NCBI GenBank assembly: GCA_964400725.1 | Contig: CAYNVS010000002.1 | Coordinates: forward strand, 124,001 to 188,000 | Length of the DNA stretch: 64,000 nucleotides | Source of the DNA: CAYNVS01 sp964400725 | GTDB lineage: Bacteria > Myxococcota_A > SURF-8 > CAYNVS01 | Direction of reading: 5' to 3' | Part shown: positions 16,906 to 27,424 of the stretch, in pieces | How the letters are laid out: each line of letters starts with the position of its first letter | Numbering within the stretch: position 1 is the first letter of the stretch | The notes under the pieces: generated by a model | What the model saw: the letters and a program-made list of their open reading frames with translations, nothing else | The model's database searches: none | What the model was told of the DNA's origin: nothing | Program-made: the position numbers and the translations under genes

Positions 16906-19900
16906 TTATTTTCCTATAAGCGAAAAAACCGCCCACATAGACGGGTGGCTTGTCCGCGCGAAATAGCTTTGCGTCGATTTCATCGCTTCCTGCGGAGTCG
17001 CGCCTCCGGCCAAAGCTCTATAATATTTTTTCATAAAAGACGCCGCGCGCAAATCGTCGGTTTCAAAGCGGCTGAAAACCGAGGCCGACGCTCCGACGTA
17101 GCTCATAGCGTATGCGAGCGCGTCTATTGCGGGCGCGTCGTTTCCGTTTCCGGTTAAAAAGCCGCACGAGGAAACGGCGGCTATTTTTTTCTCCCCGCCG
17201 CCGAGCGAAAGCAGATCGAAGAGGGAAACGTAGGCGTAGTCCGTCTCGCTTTCTCCCGAAAGAGCGAGCTTTATCTCCATCGGGTTTCCGCCGTCAAACT
17301 GAGCGTGCGCGGCTACGTGAAGAATTTTGGCGTTTTTAACCGCCTTTTTAAGGGCGTCCGCCGTCGCGTTCCGTCCGAAATACGGCGATACTCCCGGAAG
17401 CAGGTCGGTTATGCGCTCTATTTCTTTTCCCGCAAAAGGTATCGGCGGCAGCGAGCCTCCGTCGGGAGGGGAAAACGCGAGCGCCGCGCCCGAATCGTAG
17501 GTTTGAGGAGCGAAAGAAAAAGACGCCGCTTTAATGTACGCGCCCGAAGGAGCTTCTCCGTAGGCGAACCGCGAAGAGAGATAACCGCTTTCGTCCTCGA
17601 AGAGAGCGGGCGGAAACGCCGTCAAAACGCCTGAAGAAACAAAAATTAATTTCGTTATTCCCTTTTTCGCAAGCCTGTCCAAAAGGCCGCCGAGAACCGC
17701 CTTCGTCGCCTTCGCGGGCGCGTCCTTCATCGGCGCCAGACTTTTTAAACGCCCGACGGCGTCGTTTATAAGAGCCGCCGCGTCCGAGGCAGGCAGCGGC
17801 TCCTCTTCGAACTCCGCGCCGGATTCCGTTATCGCCCATCGGTAAAGCGCGCTTTCTGTTTGATAAAGGAAAACGGCCGCCTGCCCGCTTTGGAGCGCGC
17901 CCGAAACGTCGGCGTACGAAACCGGCGGACTGCCGGCCAAAATAGGAAGAAACGGATTTTTCGACGCGAGCTTCGACAGCGCCGACTCTTTATCTTCCGC
18001 CGCTTTTTTCGCTCTCGCCAGAGCCTCGGCGCGGTCGCCGCCTTTTTTCCATTCCGCCTCCGCCTCCGCCTGCTCCAAACAGGACGACGCCTCTTCGTAC
18101 ATTTCGTACATTTTCAACGTTTCGGCGTCTTTTATAAACTCCGCGCTTCCGCCCAGCATGTCAAGCAACAGCCTGCTTTTATACCTTTCGAAAATTTTAA
18201 AAGCGTCTTCGCGCTTTCCAGCCGCCGCGAAAAGCCTAGCCGCGCCTTCGTAAAGCTCTTTAGGGGAAGGGGCGCCCGACCCTTTAATCAGTTTTTTTGA
18301 AATTCCGGCGTAGGGAAGTTTGCTCAATACGTTTACGCCTTCCACGTAATATTCCGACGCCGACGCCGCGTCGCCTAGCCCTTCGTAGGTTTTGCCCAGA
18401 AGCAAAGCGGCTTTCCAGCGCCATTCCATAAGCGACATTCTCTTCGCCAGCGACCTGCACCTCGACAGCGGCTCTTTCGCTTCCGCGTATTTCTTCGCGT
18501 TCAGCTTCGCTCTTCCAAGCGCGAGCAGAGCCTTTATTTCGTTGGTGGGACTGGGTATTTTCTCAATCAGCGCCAAGGCCGCCTTCGCGTGCTCCTCTAT
18601 CCGCTCGTCGTCCGAAGTCTGAAGGTAGGCTATCGCGAGATTTGCGCGGTCGTAAATGAGGCCGATGGTCTGTCCCGCGATTTCGTCCATGGCCAAAGCC
18701 TTGCGGTAAAGGCGCAGCGCTTCCGCCGAATTTCCGTCCTCCACCTCGGCGGTTCCCATGTTGCTGTAAATGGTGGCGAGCTCTCCGTCGAATTTGTGCT
18801 TTTCCGCGATTTCAAGAGCCTGCGCAAGCGCTTTTACGGCTCCGTCGCGGTCTCCTTTGCTCGAAAGTATCAGCCCCAAAATGTTAAGACACTGAATTTT
18901 AAAGCGCTCTTCGTTCGCTTCGCTCGCGAGCGCGTACGCCTCGGCTTCCTGCTTGACCGCCCTGCCGTAGTCCGACAGCTGCCAATAAAGATACGCCGCT
19001 TCCAGCGTAATTTGAATCGAGGTCAGCCTCAGTTTCGCCGCTTCTTTTTCCGCGCCTTTGTCCGTTTCTTCCTTGAGCGCGGCCAGCGCGGCGGCCTTGA
19101 GAGACAAAGCGTCTTTCAGCGCCGCTCTGAATCTGCCGAGGCTTCTCATGACGCGGATTTTATCGATGCCGACCTGAAATAAATCGTTTCTTTTTTCTTG
19201 TGGAAGCGCGTTTTTAATCTCTTCAAGCAGAGCAAGCGCTTCTTGAAAATCGCCCAAATAAAGGTAATCGAGCCTCGCGACTCCTCTGGCGGAGGCGGCG
19301 CGCAGGTTTGCGTCGCCTATTTTTTTCGCGATGTTGTAAGCGGCAAAAAAAGCCTCTTTCGCCTTATCAAAACGGTACGCCTGCTCTAAAATAAGCCCGC
19401 GCGAAAGATTCGTCTCGGCTATCTGCGCCTGTTTGCCGGCTTTTACAAAGCGCTCCAAAACCAGCGCGTTGGCGGCCAGCGCCTCGTCGAATGATTTTTT
19501 TCGCGCGTAAAGCGCGGCGAGCGTCTGCCTGAACTTAATCGCCGCCGCGTCGTCCTTTTTCTCTTCCGCCGCGTCTAGCGCGAGCTTTGCGTAATAAATC
19601 GATTTGTCCCAGTCGGACGCCGCCGCGTAAGAAACCGTCAGCGAAGAGTAAACTTGCGGCACGTTTTGCGTCAGGCCGGCCTTTTTTAAAATCGGAAGCA
19701 GCCTCTCGTACTGTTTCGCGGCCTCAAGATGCCTGCCCGATTTCTGGCTTGCGGCCGCGTCGGACGCTAGGGTTTTGGCCTCCGACTGAGCGAGTTCCTT
19801 CATTTCCGCGTTCGACAGCCCGGCGTACCCGTAAAAATAACACGCGAACGGCTGGGAATAAACTATTTTGCCGCTCTTGTCCGCGGACGCCACGGTCTTA

Positions 19901-22900
19901 ACAATCTTTCCGGAAGCCGCCAAATGCGCCGCGGCGGGAGACATGCTTTCAAGGTTGTACAAAAACAGGTCGGCGTAAAGCTCTCTCAGCTTGGGCGGGG
20001 TCTTCTCGTCGCAGAAAACCGCGGAAGGCGCGCCCGCGGCCAAAAGCCGGTTTGCGAGCGGGTTTAAGAAGTTCCCCTTTTTCCCCTCGAAGCGCAGAGA
20101 TTCGAAAATTACCGCCGCGCTTTTTCCCTGTCGGCCGTGCTTGAACGGCAGCGGAACCGAGCCGCCGCCCTTATCGGAGCTCCATTCGACCGTTATCGAC
20201 TGCGGCGCCGCCGAGTAGGACGCGAAAGCTCCCTTAAAGCGCAGAATTCCCTCGCCCGAGTAAAATTTTTCAAATTCCGCCTCGTCGTATTTCGACAAGT
20301 CGATAAAAACGCCCGGCTGGTAAAAAAAGTTGCGCGCCTTAGCGTGCGCCGCAAACGACGACGCCCCCGCCTGCAAAGCTATAGTCTTGCCGTACTTTAT
20401 TTCAAGAGCCGCGACGGTCTTCGGAAAAACCGGAAAATCTACGCACGCCGCCAAAACTTTTTCGTTTTTAACAAAGCCGGCCACCGGCGCGAAAAGAGCC
20501 TTGTCCAGCGCCGCTTCGTCTTCGCTTTGCGCCGCCTCGGTAATTTCGGTTGGAGACGCGGTAAGTTTTACCAGCAGCGGCTCTTCGCCCGGCTTTAAAA
20601 TTACCGCCGCCGCCCGCGATTTGCCGAAAGCGCAGCGCGCCATTGCGGAGCCCGAAGGCAGCGCCTTTCGCGCCTCTTCCATCGAGACGGTTTGCCCGAA
20701 AAAGAGGCCGGCGTCGCCGCCCAGCGCGGACGCGAACTTTTTTTTCGCGTCCGAAAGAGCCGTCTTCGCCGCGTCGTATTTTTTGACGAATTCCAGATAA
20801 TTTTCGTCCTCGTCGTCGATTTTCGCTTCGAGCCCTTCCGCCAAACGAACGAGCCGCCCGTGAGCGGAAATGTACTCTTTGTACGCTTTGTACGTTTCAT
20901 CCCGAACAAATTTCGGATTGGAGAGCAGCAGGTCGTCTCGTCTTATTCTTTCCGAGTTAGACTCCGCAAGCTCGAAAACGGTTTTCGCGTCCGACGCCTC
21001 TATCGCCTCGTCTATCGCGGCCTCGAATTCGCCTCTAACATACGACGCATAACCTTCCCCAAACTCGGTCTCCCGGTCGAACGGCGTTTTATCGTAAAAA
21101 GCCTTTAACTCTTCCGGCGATCCTTTGCCGCCGCCCGGCGAGTCCAACGCTTTAGACAAAGCTCCGTAAGCGGACAAAAGCGCGTCGATTTTTTTATTTT
21201 CCTCTTCTTCGGCCTTTTCGTCGCGGGAAAACCGGTAAAGCGCGGCGAGATTTTTTCTCGCGAAAAGCTCGCTCTTAAGGCGGTCGAAAAAATTTTCCGG
21301 CTCGTTCGGTTGAAGAACGAACTCTTCCGCCGTAATGAGTTCGAGAGCCTTTGAGAAGCCTTTTTTAGCCTCTCCTAAATATTTCCCCGCGTCTTCTATT
21401 TCCTCTATCAGCTCCTCAATATTTAGCGCGCCCTCCTTTTTCGCGTCTTCATGCGGAGCCGAAGAGGCGAGCTCGAACGCGAGAGCTCCGAGCGCGTTGT
21501 ACATTTTGTACATTGTAATGGAGCCTACTTCGATTTTACGCTTTTTAAGCTCCGCGACCTTTTTAGCCCGCCGCGAAAGTTTGCCGTACAAGGCGAGCAG
21601 CTTGTCCCGCCTAGTTTTTTCGTCTCCGGCAAAACCGGCGAACAGCAGCGATTGCGCCGCGGCTATTTCCGAGAGAACGGCCGATTTGACGAACAGCGGA
21701 TCGGAATTTTCCTCGCCGCCGATTTTCTCGTCGAATATCTCCGCGGCCTCGCCGTAAGCGTCAAGCGCGCCGGAATAATCGCCGAAACCGTACAGCAGGC
21801 GCGCCTTCTGCGCCGCTACGACGCCTATGCGGAAGCCGATGGACGGATGCGAGTTGATTTTTTGCAGCGCCAAAAAAGCTCCGCGTTTGTCGTCGAGCGA
21901 TTTCTTAACCTTCGCGTGCGAGCCTTCCGCGGCGTAAAGAGCCGCGCCGAGGCCGCTCATTAGGAAGTTTTCGCCTATCGCGCCGAAGCCGAGAGGAAAT
22001 ATTTCGGGCGTCAAAACTCCTACCGCCACCAAAGATATGTCGTAATCGACGTCTTTCAGCGCGCCCTTGAGCCGCTCGTCGGCCGCCTTCTCGAAAAATT
22101 GTTTCGCGGTTTCAAAGTCGCCCGCGTTCAGCGCCGCAAGCGCTATATTGCGCAGACTTACGGCCTGCGGAAATTCGCCGTCCTTCAGCTCCTTGCGCAT
22201 ATCCAGAGCCTTTTTGAAAAACCGTCCGGCGCTCTCGAAATCGCCCGATAGATAATGCGCAAAAGCGAGCCTGTCGATAAGCTCGGCCTCGTAACGCTTT
22301 TTTTTCAGCTTAAGCGCGAGGTCTATCGCCTCTTCGAATATCGGTATCGCCTCCTCCGCGTGATTGGAAAGAAGCGCGGCCCTGCCCAGCCTTCCTAAAA
22401 ATATAAGCCGCTGATCGTCGCTTGCGAAAGGAACCGACAAATCCAGCCGTTCCTTGTAAAATCGGTAAGCCCACGAAAAGCGGTTGTTCAGCAGATAATA
22501 GGCGTTGCCCAAATTAAGCGAAACGTCGGCCTCGAACGAAATCGACAGCGCGCGCTCGTGCAGCTCTCTGGCGGTTTCGTATTCCTTTATCGCGTCCTCA
22601 AGACAGCCTTTCCCCTCGACTCCCAAGTAAAATTCTTTTATTTCAAGCAGCCAGCCGCGCAAAAGGCGCGGAGGCGCGGACATCGAGTCCATGTTGATGG
22701 AGCGGTCGAGCCTCTCCTCTATCCGCGCGAAATCGGACTGGCTTTTAAGGTCGTAATAATACGAGGAGAGAAGCGCGTTTACGTACCAGTAAAGCGCCTG
22801 CCTGCCCGACTTCATGTCGGACTTTTCAATTTCCTTGACGAGCGGAACTATTTTGCCCAGCTTATGCGCAAGCGACGCGAGCCTTCTGTAGGCGTAGGCG

Positions 22901-25047
22901 GCCAGCCTGTCGTCGTCCAGCAGAAGGGCGAGTTTCTTGGCCGTTTTGAACGCTCCGCCGACGTTGCCGCCGCGCTCCAAATTTTCGGAGTAAAGAAGCC
23001 CAAGCCGAAGAAGAAGCTGCCGCGCCCTGACGCCGCAGTAAACGCCTTTGCCGCAGTCCTGCGCGAGCTTGGAAAGATATTCAATGCCGTTCTCAAAAAG
23101 CTCCGAGCCGGCGGCGGCGTTCTCCTGCGCGCTCTTAATAGAAAGCTCGGCGAGCTTCAGCTTGGCCTCGGTAATAAGCGGGTCGCCGTAGCCGGCCTTG
23201 GAAACGAGCTCGTTTAGAGTCTCCGCGGCTGCCAGCGTCCGCCCCAGCTCGCTTTGCAGCTGCGCCAGCCTGAACAGCCCCGCCGCGCGGAACGACTGCG
23301 TCCCTCCCCATTTGTCGAGGAACTTCCGCAGGATAAACGCCTCCTTCGCCGGCTCCGAAGGCGTTTGCAGCTTTGCCAAGGCGAGCGAAGAGAGCTTTGA
23401 CGCGGTTTCTCCCTCTCCCGCGTCCCGCGCGGCTATTAAAAGATATTCCGCGGCCGCCTCCATGTCGCCGAACGCCGCGTAAATGTCGGCCTTTGCCGAC
23501 AGGAGTTTAACGAACGTTTTTTCGTCCGACGCGCCGGAAGCCTTTATCTTGTCGAGAATTTCGCTCGCCTCAAGGCTTTGCTTAAGCGCCGTCATAACCG
23601 CCGCAAGCCGCAGCCCGGCCTTAATCCACGGCTTCGAGCCGGATTCCCACGCGTCGGAAATCGCCTTGAGCCTTCCGGCAATTTCCCGCAGCTTTTTGCG
23701 CGTCTCAAACCCGGCTGGAAGCTCTTTCCGCGGGTGAAGGCGGAACGCGCTCAGCCTTAATTCCGCTATTTCTATCAGCGCGGCCGTCTGAGAAGAGACG
23801 GACGGAGACAGCTTTTTTAATTTTGAAAGAACCGCCGCGGGCGGCGACAGCGAAGCGTCGCCCTCTTTGCCCGCGCTTACGGCGGCGTCGGTAAGCGTTT
23901 CCAAAATTTCCAATAAAACGAGCGCCTTCTCCTCGTCGGAGGCGCTTTCGAGAGCCGAAAGAGCGCGCCTCAGCGCGAGCAGCCTGTCCATGGGATTGCG
24001 GCTCTTCTCCGCGATTTGCATTAAAGCCCAAGGCGACAGCCCTTCTTTTATTTCGCCGCCGTAAGGCAGCGCGGCGACGTCGAGACCGGAGCCGAAGCTG
24101 GTCGCGTAGGCGATTCCGTTTTCGGCGGCAAACGGAAAAATCGCGCTTTTCGAAGAGCTCGTAAGCTGTTTTGCGGCCGCGGGCTCGCCGTCCAAAACCG
24201 GACACGAAAAAAGCGCCGCGGCGTCCCGCTCGTCGGCCTCTCCGTCTCCGTTTTCGTCGTCGACGAAGGCGGAAAAAATGATTTGTTTGCAGTCGGGCGA
24301 AAACGCGGGGTAGGCGGCGGAATAATCGTCCGCAAGCGCTCGTCTCCATCCGCCCAGCGGTCTGCCGCCGGACATAGCGGTTAGAAAAATAGTCCCTCTG
24401 CGCCTTTCGTCCAAACGAACGAAGGCCATAAGGGAGCCGTCGGCGCACACCGCGGGCTGGCTTGCGTCGGACGCTATTTTTTCGGGTTTCGCGCCGGCAA
24501 AAACCGATATTTTGTAAATTGAAAAACTTTTTTCGCCCGCGCCCTTGGCCGCGTAAACGACGCTCTCGTTGTCGAGCCACGCCGGGTCTTTATCCTCGGC
24601 GTCGCGGTCGGTAAGCCGCAGCAATTTGTCTTTTTTAAGGTCGTAAACGAAGACGTCTCCTTTCGCGTCGCGGCGCTTGCTTATAAAAACGACGCGCTCG
24701 CCGTCGGGCGAAAACGCGGGCGCGAAATCGTCCGCCACCGATGGAGAAACCGCCTTGCGCGTTCCGGCGGAAACGTCCTGCAAAAACAAATCGAGGTTCC
24801 CCTTTTCGTCGCTTACGTAAAGAATTTTTTTGCCGTCCGACGAAATTCGTCCCCAAAATTCGTTGGCCGTGCCGCCGATTAAAGTTACGGGAGAGGCGCA
24901 TCCGTCGGAGCCGTAACGCAGATCGGCCGCGATTTTGGAAGGATTCGGCCTGACGTACGACGGGCGCTCGGCGCAGCCCGCAAACGCCGCAAGCGCGGCG
25001 CAAAGCAACGACAGCGCCGACATGACGGTCGCGGTGTGTTTTTTCAT
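16906..25047 (-). CDS. Giant lipoprotein: beta-propeller, TPR arrays, degenerate internal CHAT, C-terminal CHAT cysteine protease
   Basis: 2713 residues. The lipobox is AAFAGCAERP. Residues about 45-345 carry TolB/PD40-type propeller repeats (ISSDGKKILYVSD, FSPDGERVVFIS). Residues about 350-1440 and 1730-2420 are helical TPR arrays (LGNAYYLLNN, YSNMGTAEVEDGNSAEALRLY). Residues about 1450-1715 look like a CHAT domain: an ALPSGSAMARCAFGKS entry and an FPKTVAALE segment, but no catalytic His or Cys. The C-terminus is a canonical CHAT protease with His2581 in HVAAHAQFD, Cys2628 in VSSCGFLTG and the HPSMWAVFSLIG end. CHAT domains are caspase-fold peptidases such as separase and the gRAMP partner TPR-CHAT. 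The lipoprotein signal places this one outside the cytoplasm. It lies 55 bp downstream of the receiver/coiled-coil gene. Confidence 0.88.
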   Translation of the reverse strand: MKKHTATVMSALSLLCAALAAFAGCAERPSYVRPNPSKIAADLRYGSDGCASPVTLIGGTANEFWGRISSDGKKILYVSDEKGNLDLFLQDVSAGTRKAVSPSVADDFAPAFSPDGERVVFISKRRDAKGDVFVYDLKKDKLLRLTDRDAEDKDPAWLDNESVVYAAKGAGEKSFSIYKISVFAGAKPEKIASDASQPAVCADGSLMAFVRLDERRRGTIFLTAMSGGRPLGGWRRALADDYSAAYPAFSPDCKQIIFSAFVDDENGDGEADERDAAALFSCPVLDGEPAAAKQLTSSSKSAIFPFAAENGIAYATSFGSGLDVAALPYGGEIKEGLSPWALMQIAEKSRNPMDRLLALRRALSALESASDEEKALVLLEILETLTDAAVSAGKEGDASLSPPAAVLSKLKKLSPSVSSQTAALIEIAELRLSAFRLHPRKELPAGFETRKKLREIAGRLKAISDAWESGSKPWIKAGLRLAAVMTALKQSLEASEILDKIKASGASDEKTFVKLLSAKADIYAAFGDMEAAAEYLLIAARDAGEGETASKLSSLALAKLQTPSEPAKEAFILRKFLDKWGGTQSFRAAGLFRLAQLQSELGRTLAAAETLNELVSKAGYGDPLITEAKLKLAELSIKSAQENAAAGSELFENGIEYLSKLAQDCGKGVYCGVRARQLLLRLGLLYSENLERGGNVGGAFKTAKKLALLLDDDRLAAYAYRRLASLAHKLGKIVPLVKEIEKSDMKSGRQALYWYVNALLSSYYYDLKSQSDFARIEERLDRSINMDSMSAPPRLLRGWLLEIKEFYLGVEGKGCLEDAIKEYETARELHERALSISFEADVSLNLGNAYYLLNNRFSWAYRFYKERLDLSVPFASDDQRLIFLGRLGRAALLSNHAEEAIPIFEEAIDLALKLKKKRYEAELIDRLAFAHYLSGDFESAGRFFKKALDMRKELKDGEFPQAVSLRNIALAALNAGDFETAKQFFEKAADERLKGALKDVDYDISLVAVGVLTPEIFPLGFGAIGENFLMSGLGAALYAAEGSHAKVKKSLDDKRGAFLALQKINSHPSIGFRIGVVAAQKARLLYGFGDYSGALDAYGEAAEIFDEKIGGEENSDPLFVKSAVLSEIAAAQSLLFAGFAGDEKTRRDKLLALYGKLSRRAKKVAELKKRKIEVGSITMYKMYNALGALAFELASSAPHEDAKKEGALNIEELIEEIEDAGKYLGEAKKGFSKALELITAEEFVLQPNEPENFFDRLKSELFARKNLAALYRFSRDEKAEEEENKKIDALLSAYGALSKALDSPGGGKGSPEELKAFYDKTPFDRETEFGEGYASYVRGEFEAAIDEAIEASDAKTVFELAESNSERIRRDDLLLSNPKFVRDETYKAYKEYISAHGRLVRLAEGLEAKIDDEDENYLEFVKKYDAAKTALSDAKKKFASALGGDAGLFFGQTVSMEEARKALPSGSAMARCAFGKSRAAAVILKPGEEPLLVKLTASPTEITEAAQSEDEAALDKALFAPVAGFVKNEKVLAACVDFPVFPKTVAALEIKYGKTIALQAGASSFAAHAKARNFFYQPGVFIDLSKYDEAEFEKFYSGEGILRFKGAFASYSAAPQSITVEWSSDKGGGSVPLPFKHGRQGKSAAVIFESLRFEGKKGNFLNPLANRLLAAGAPSAVFCDEKTPPKLRELYADLFLYNLESMSPAAAHLAASGKIVKTVASADKSGKIVYSQPFACYFYGYAGLSNAEMKELAQSEAKTLASDAAASQKSGRHLEAAKQYERLLPILKKAGLTQNVPQVYSSLTVSYAAASDWDKSIYYAKLALDAAEEKKDDAAAIKFRQTLAALYARKKSFDEALAANALVLERFVKAGKQAQIAETNLSRGLILEQAYRFDKAKEAFFAAYNIAKKIGDANLRAASARGVARLDYLYLGDFQEALALLEEIKNALPQEKRNDLFQVGIDKIRVMRSLGRFRAALKDALSLKAAALAALKEETDKGAEKEAAKLRLTSIQITLEAAYLYWQLSDYGRAVKQEAEAYALASEANEERFKIQCLNILGLILSSKGDRDGAVKALAQALEIAEKHKFDGELATIYSNMGTAEVEDGNSAEALRLYRKALAMDEIAGQTIGLIYDRANLAIAYLQTSDDERIEEHAKAALALIEKIPSPTNEIKALLALGRAKLNAKKYAEAKEPLSRCRSLAKRMSLMEWRWKAALLLGKTYEGLGDAASASEYYVEGVNVLSKLPYAGISKKLIKGSGAPSPKELYEGAARLFAAAGKREDAFKIFERYKSRLLLDMLGGSAEFIKDAETLKMYEMYEEASSCLEQAEAEAEWKKGGDRAEALARAKKAAEDKESALSKLASKNPFLPILAGSPPVSYADVSGALQSGQAAVFLYQTESALYRWAITESGAEFEEEPLPASDAAALINDAVGRLKSLAPMKDAPAKATKAVLGGLLDRLAKKGITKLIFVSSGVLTAFPPALFEDESGYLSSRFAYGEAPSGAYIKAASFSFAPQTYDSGAALAFSPPDGGSLPPIPFAGKEIERITDLLPGVSPYFGRNATADALKKAVKNAKILHVAAHAQFDGGNPMEIKLALSGESETDYAYVSLFDLLSLGGGEKKIAAVSSCGFLTGNGNDAPAIDALAYAMSYVGASASVFSRFETDDLRAASFMKKYYRALAGGATPQEAMKSTQSYFARTSHPSMWAVFSLIGK

Positions 25048-25102
25048 TTTTATTACGCTCGAAAGCGCCGGACGGGAACGGAGACGGCGCGCGGACGCGA
25101 GT

Positions 25103-27385
25103 TTATTCCGTCGTCTCTATATTGCCTGAATCCTCTTCCGCGGCCAGCATTCCGTCTTCGTTGATGGACGCCTCGATAATTCCAATCGTAAGATTGACGG
25201 CCTTGCTTACCTTCTGCCTGAACTGCTCGAAGTTTTTAATTCTTTGGTACGCGGTAATGACGCGCTCCTCGTTATGAGAATTTTCCTCCTGAAGTTCGTG
25301 ATAGGCCGAGGAAATTTCGTCTTTCTCCTTAATCAGCTTGTTGATTTCTTCGCGGTGCTGATCTATCAAATCGGCGATTTCCTTCTCGAATCCTTCCTTC
25401 TGCTTGGCTAGCTCGGAAGCCTGCTTTTCGGCTCCTTCGGCGGCGACGCGCTTGATTTTGCTCTCGTAAAGCTGTATCGCGTCCGAAATTTCCTTCTCCA
25501 TGTCCGCGATTTTCACGCTCTTGGCCGCAAGCTCTTTTTCCAAGTCGGAAATCTTCGACTTGGCGGCGGCGTTTTCCTGCTGGCTCGCAAACAACGTTTC
25601 GGCGATTTTATTCTTTTCCTGCATGAGCGCGGAGAATTCTTCCTGCGTCTCTTCGAGCTTCTTCTTCAGCCTCTCGCCTTCGGTCTCCAGCTCGCGGATT
25701 TTGGCGGCGCCTCTGTCTTTTTCCTGCACCAGCATCCGGTTTTCCAGTTCCAGCGCGCTTATTTTGTTCGACTTCGCGTTGACGTCCAGCTTCAGCCTCT
25801 CCGATTCGGCGCGGATTTCTTTCAGCTCCGAAATCGTCTTTTGCAGAGATTCCTTTTCCTGCTCAAGCTCGAACATGTTCCGCTCGGCGCTGGCTTTCTC
25901 GCTCTGCATTACCGCAAGCTGCTCCTTCATATCCTCGACCGAATTTCTCATGTCGAGGTTCGTCATTTCGAGCTCTTTCACCTGCTTCTGGAGCGCGTTG
26001 TTGTTCTGTACGTACTTGGCCAAATCCTCCGTCGCCTTTATCGCCTTCTTCTCCGTCTCGAATATGGACTTCTTAGCCGCCAAAAGCTGCTCTTCCATCT
26101 CCATAAGACGATTGCTTCTGTCTTCCATCGCGGAGTTGTACTCTTCGCGCAGTTTGGAAAGAACGTTCTCAAGGTCGGAGTGCTCGGAGGCGCTTTTGCG
26201 CAGAACCTCAAGCTCTCCCCTTACGCTGTCGAGCTCGGCCTTCAATTTGTTCGCGTCGCTTGTAGCCAGCCTGAACAGCGACTCGCTTTCCTCTTTGTCT
26301 TTTTCGTTTTTCGCAAGCTGGGCGTTCAACTCGTCGAGCTCTTTCGAGGCGGCGTTCAACTGTTCGAGAATGATTTGATATTCGTCCTCCGGACGGCTGT
26401 TCTCTTTCAGCTTTTTAAGCTGTTCCTCAAGGTCGGCGCAGGCACTTTTGGCGACGCTCGCCTCGGTTTTGTACTTTTCAAGCTCCGCCTTTATTTCCGA
26501 AACTTTCTCCTGCGAAGGCAGCTTTGAAAGCCTGTCTATCAAGTCTTGATTTTCGCGGATTTCGGAATCTTTGTGAGAAATTAGCGCTTGAAGATTTTTA
26601 AGCTCTTCGTCCTTTCCCGAAAGCGCGCTTTTGTACATTTCGTTCTGCCTGATGAGAAGCTCGTAATCGTCCCGGACGAGCTCCATTTTTCCCTTGTATT
26701 CCGCCGCCTCGCCCAGAGCTTTATCTTTTTCCTTCCTTAACGCCTCGATGTCGTTTTCAAGTTTGAAAATCTTCGACTCTTCGTCTTTCAGTCTGTCCTT
26801 CAGAGCCGTTATCTCGTCCATCAGCGGGGCTACGTCAACCCGCTCCATTTCGAGCTCGCGGTCGCGCTCGCGGGCGGTCATAAGGCGCTGGCGCGTCTCG
26901 ACCATGTCTTCCAGTATCTCTATGTCCTCCATCGCGGTGTCGGGAATATCGTTAATGTCCCGCGGCGCAGTTTCCTTGGATTCCGGAGGAGCGGGGGGAA
27001 GCGGAAGATCGATTTTAAACGCCTTTTTAAAAGAGTCCTTCAGCTGCTCCAATCCGTAGGGCTTTATCAAATAAAAATTCGCGCGCGCCTTAAGATTAAA
27101 ATGCTTTTGCATTTCGTCTTTGTGCGAATTGGTTCCGGTAATGCCGAAGCCGGACTCGGCGAGTTCCGGAATTTTTTTGAGTTTGCTGTAAACCAGAAAG
27201 CCGCTCGCGTCCCCTAAATCCACGTCGACGATTACCAGCGAAGGAATTTTTTCCGACGCCAATCCGACCGCGTCCCCCCACTTGTCGCATAGAACCAAAT
27301 CGACGTCGAAGCCTTTAAGCTCCGTCTTGAGGCGGTTGTACTGCCTAACGTCGGGATCTACCAGAAGAATTACTGTCTGTGCCAT
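25103..27385 (-). CDS. Receiver domain plus long coiled coil, FrzS/AglZ-like
   Basis: 760 residues. Residues 1-120 are a CheY-like receiver: LLVDPDVR acidic pair, probable phospho-acceptor in IVDVDLGDASG, ITGTNS threonine region and the invariant Lys in LIKPYG. A Pro-rich linker follows, then about 550 residues of heptad coiled coil with little interruption. The same order, and the GFLVYSKLKK segment, recall Myxococcus FrzS and AglZ, polarity/motility proteins with receiver plus coiled coil. Unlike the pseudo-receiver of FrzS, the key residues appear present here, so it may be phosphorylated. No kinase gene is adjacent. A structural or polar-scaffold role is inferred. Confidence 0.8.
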   Translation of the reverse strand: MAQTVILLVDPDVRQYNRLKTELKGFDVDLVLCDKWGDAVGLASEKIPSLVIVDVDLGDASGFLVYSKLKKIPELAESGFGITGTNSHKDEMQKHFNLKARANFYLIKPYGLEQLKDSFKKAFKIDLPLPPAPPESKETAPRDINDIPDTAMEDIEILEDMVETRQRLMTARERDRELEMERVDVAPLMDEITALKDRLKDEESKIFKLENDIEALRKEKDKALGEAAEYKGKMELVRDDYELLIRQNEMYKSALSGKDEELKNLQALISHKDSEIRENQDLIDRLSKLPSQEKVSEIKAELEKYKTEASVAKSACADLEEQLKKLKENSRPEDEYQIILEQLNAASKELDELNAQLAKNEKDKEESESLFRLATSDANKLKAELDSVRGELEVLRKSASEHSDLENVLSKLREEYNSAMEDRSNRLMEMEEQLLAAKKSIFETEKKAIKATEDLAKYVQNNNALQKQVKELEMTNLDMRNSVEDMKEQLAVMQSEKASAERNMFELEQEKESLQKTISELKEIRAESERLKLDVNAKSNKISALELENRMLVQEKDRGAAKIRELETEGERLKKKLEETQEEFSALMQEKNKIAETLFASQQENAAAKSKISDLEKELAAKSVKIADMEKEISDAIQLYESKIKRVAAEGAEKQASELAKQKEGFEKEIADLIDQHREEINKLIKEKDEISSAYHELQEENSHNEERVITAYQRIKNFEQFRQKVSKAVNLTIGIIEASINEDGMLAAEEDSGNIETTE

Positions 27386-27424
27386 GGTATCCGCTTGCTT
27401 TCGTCTGTGGTTATAGCCTTGCCG

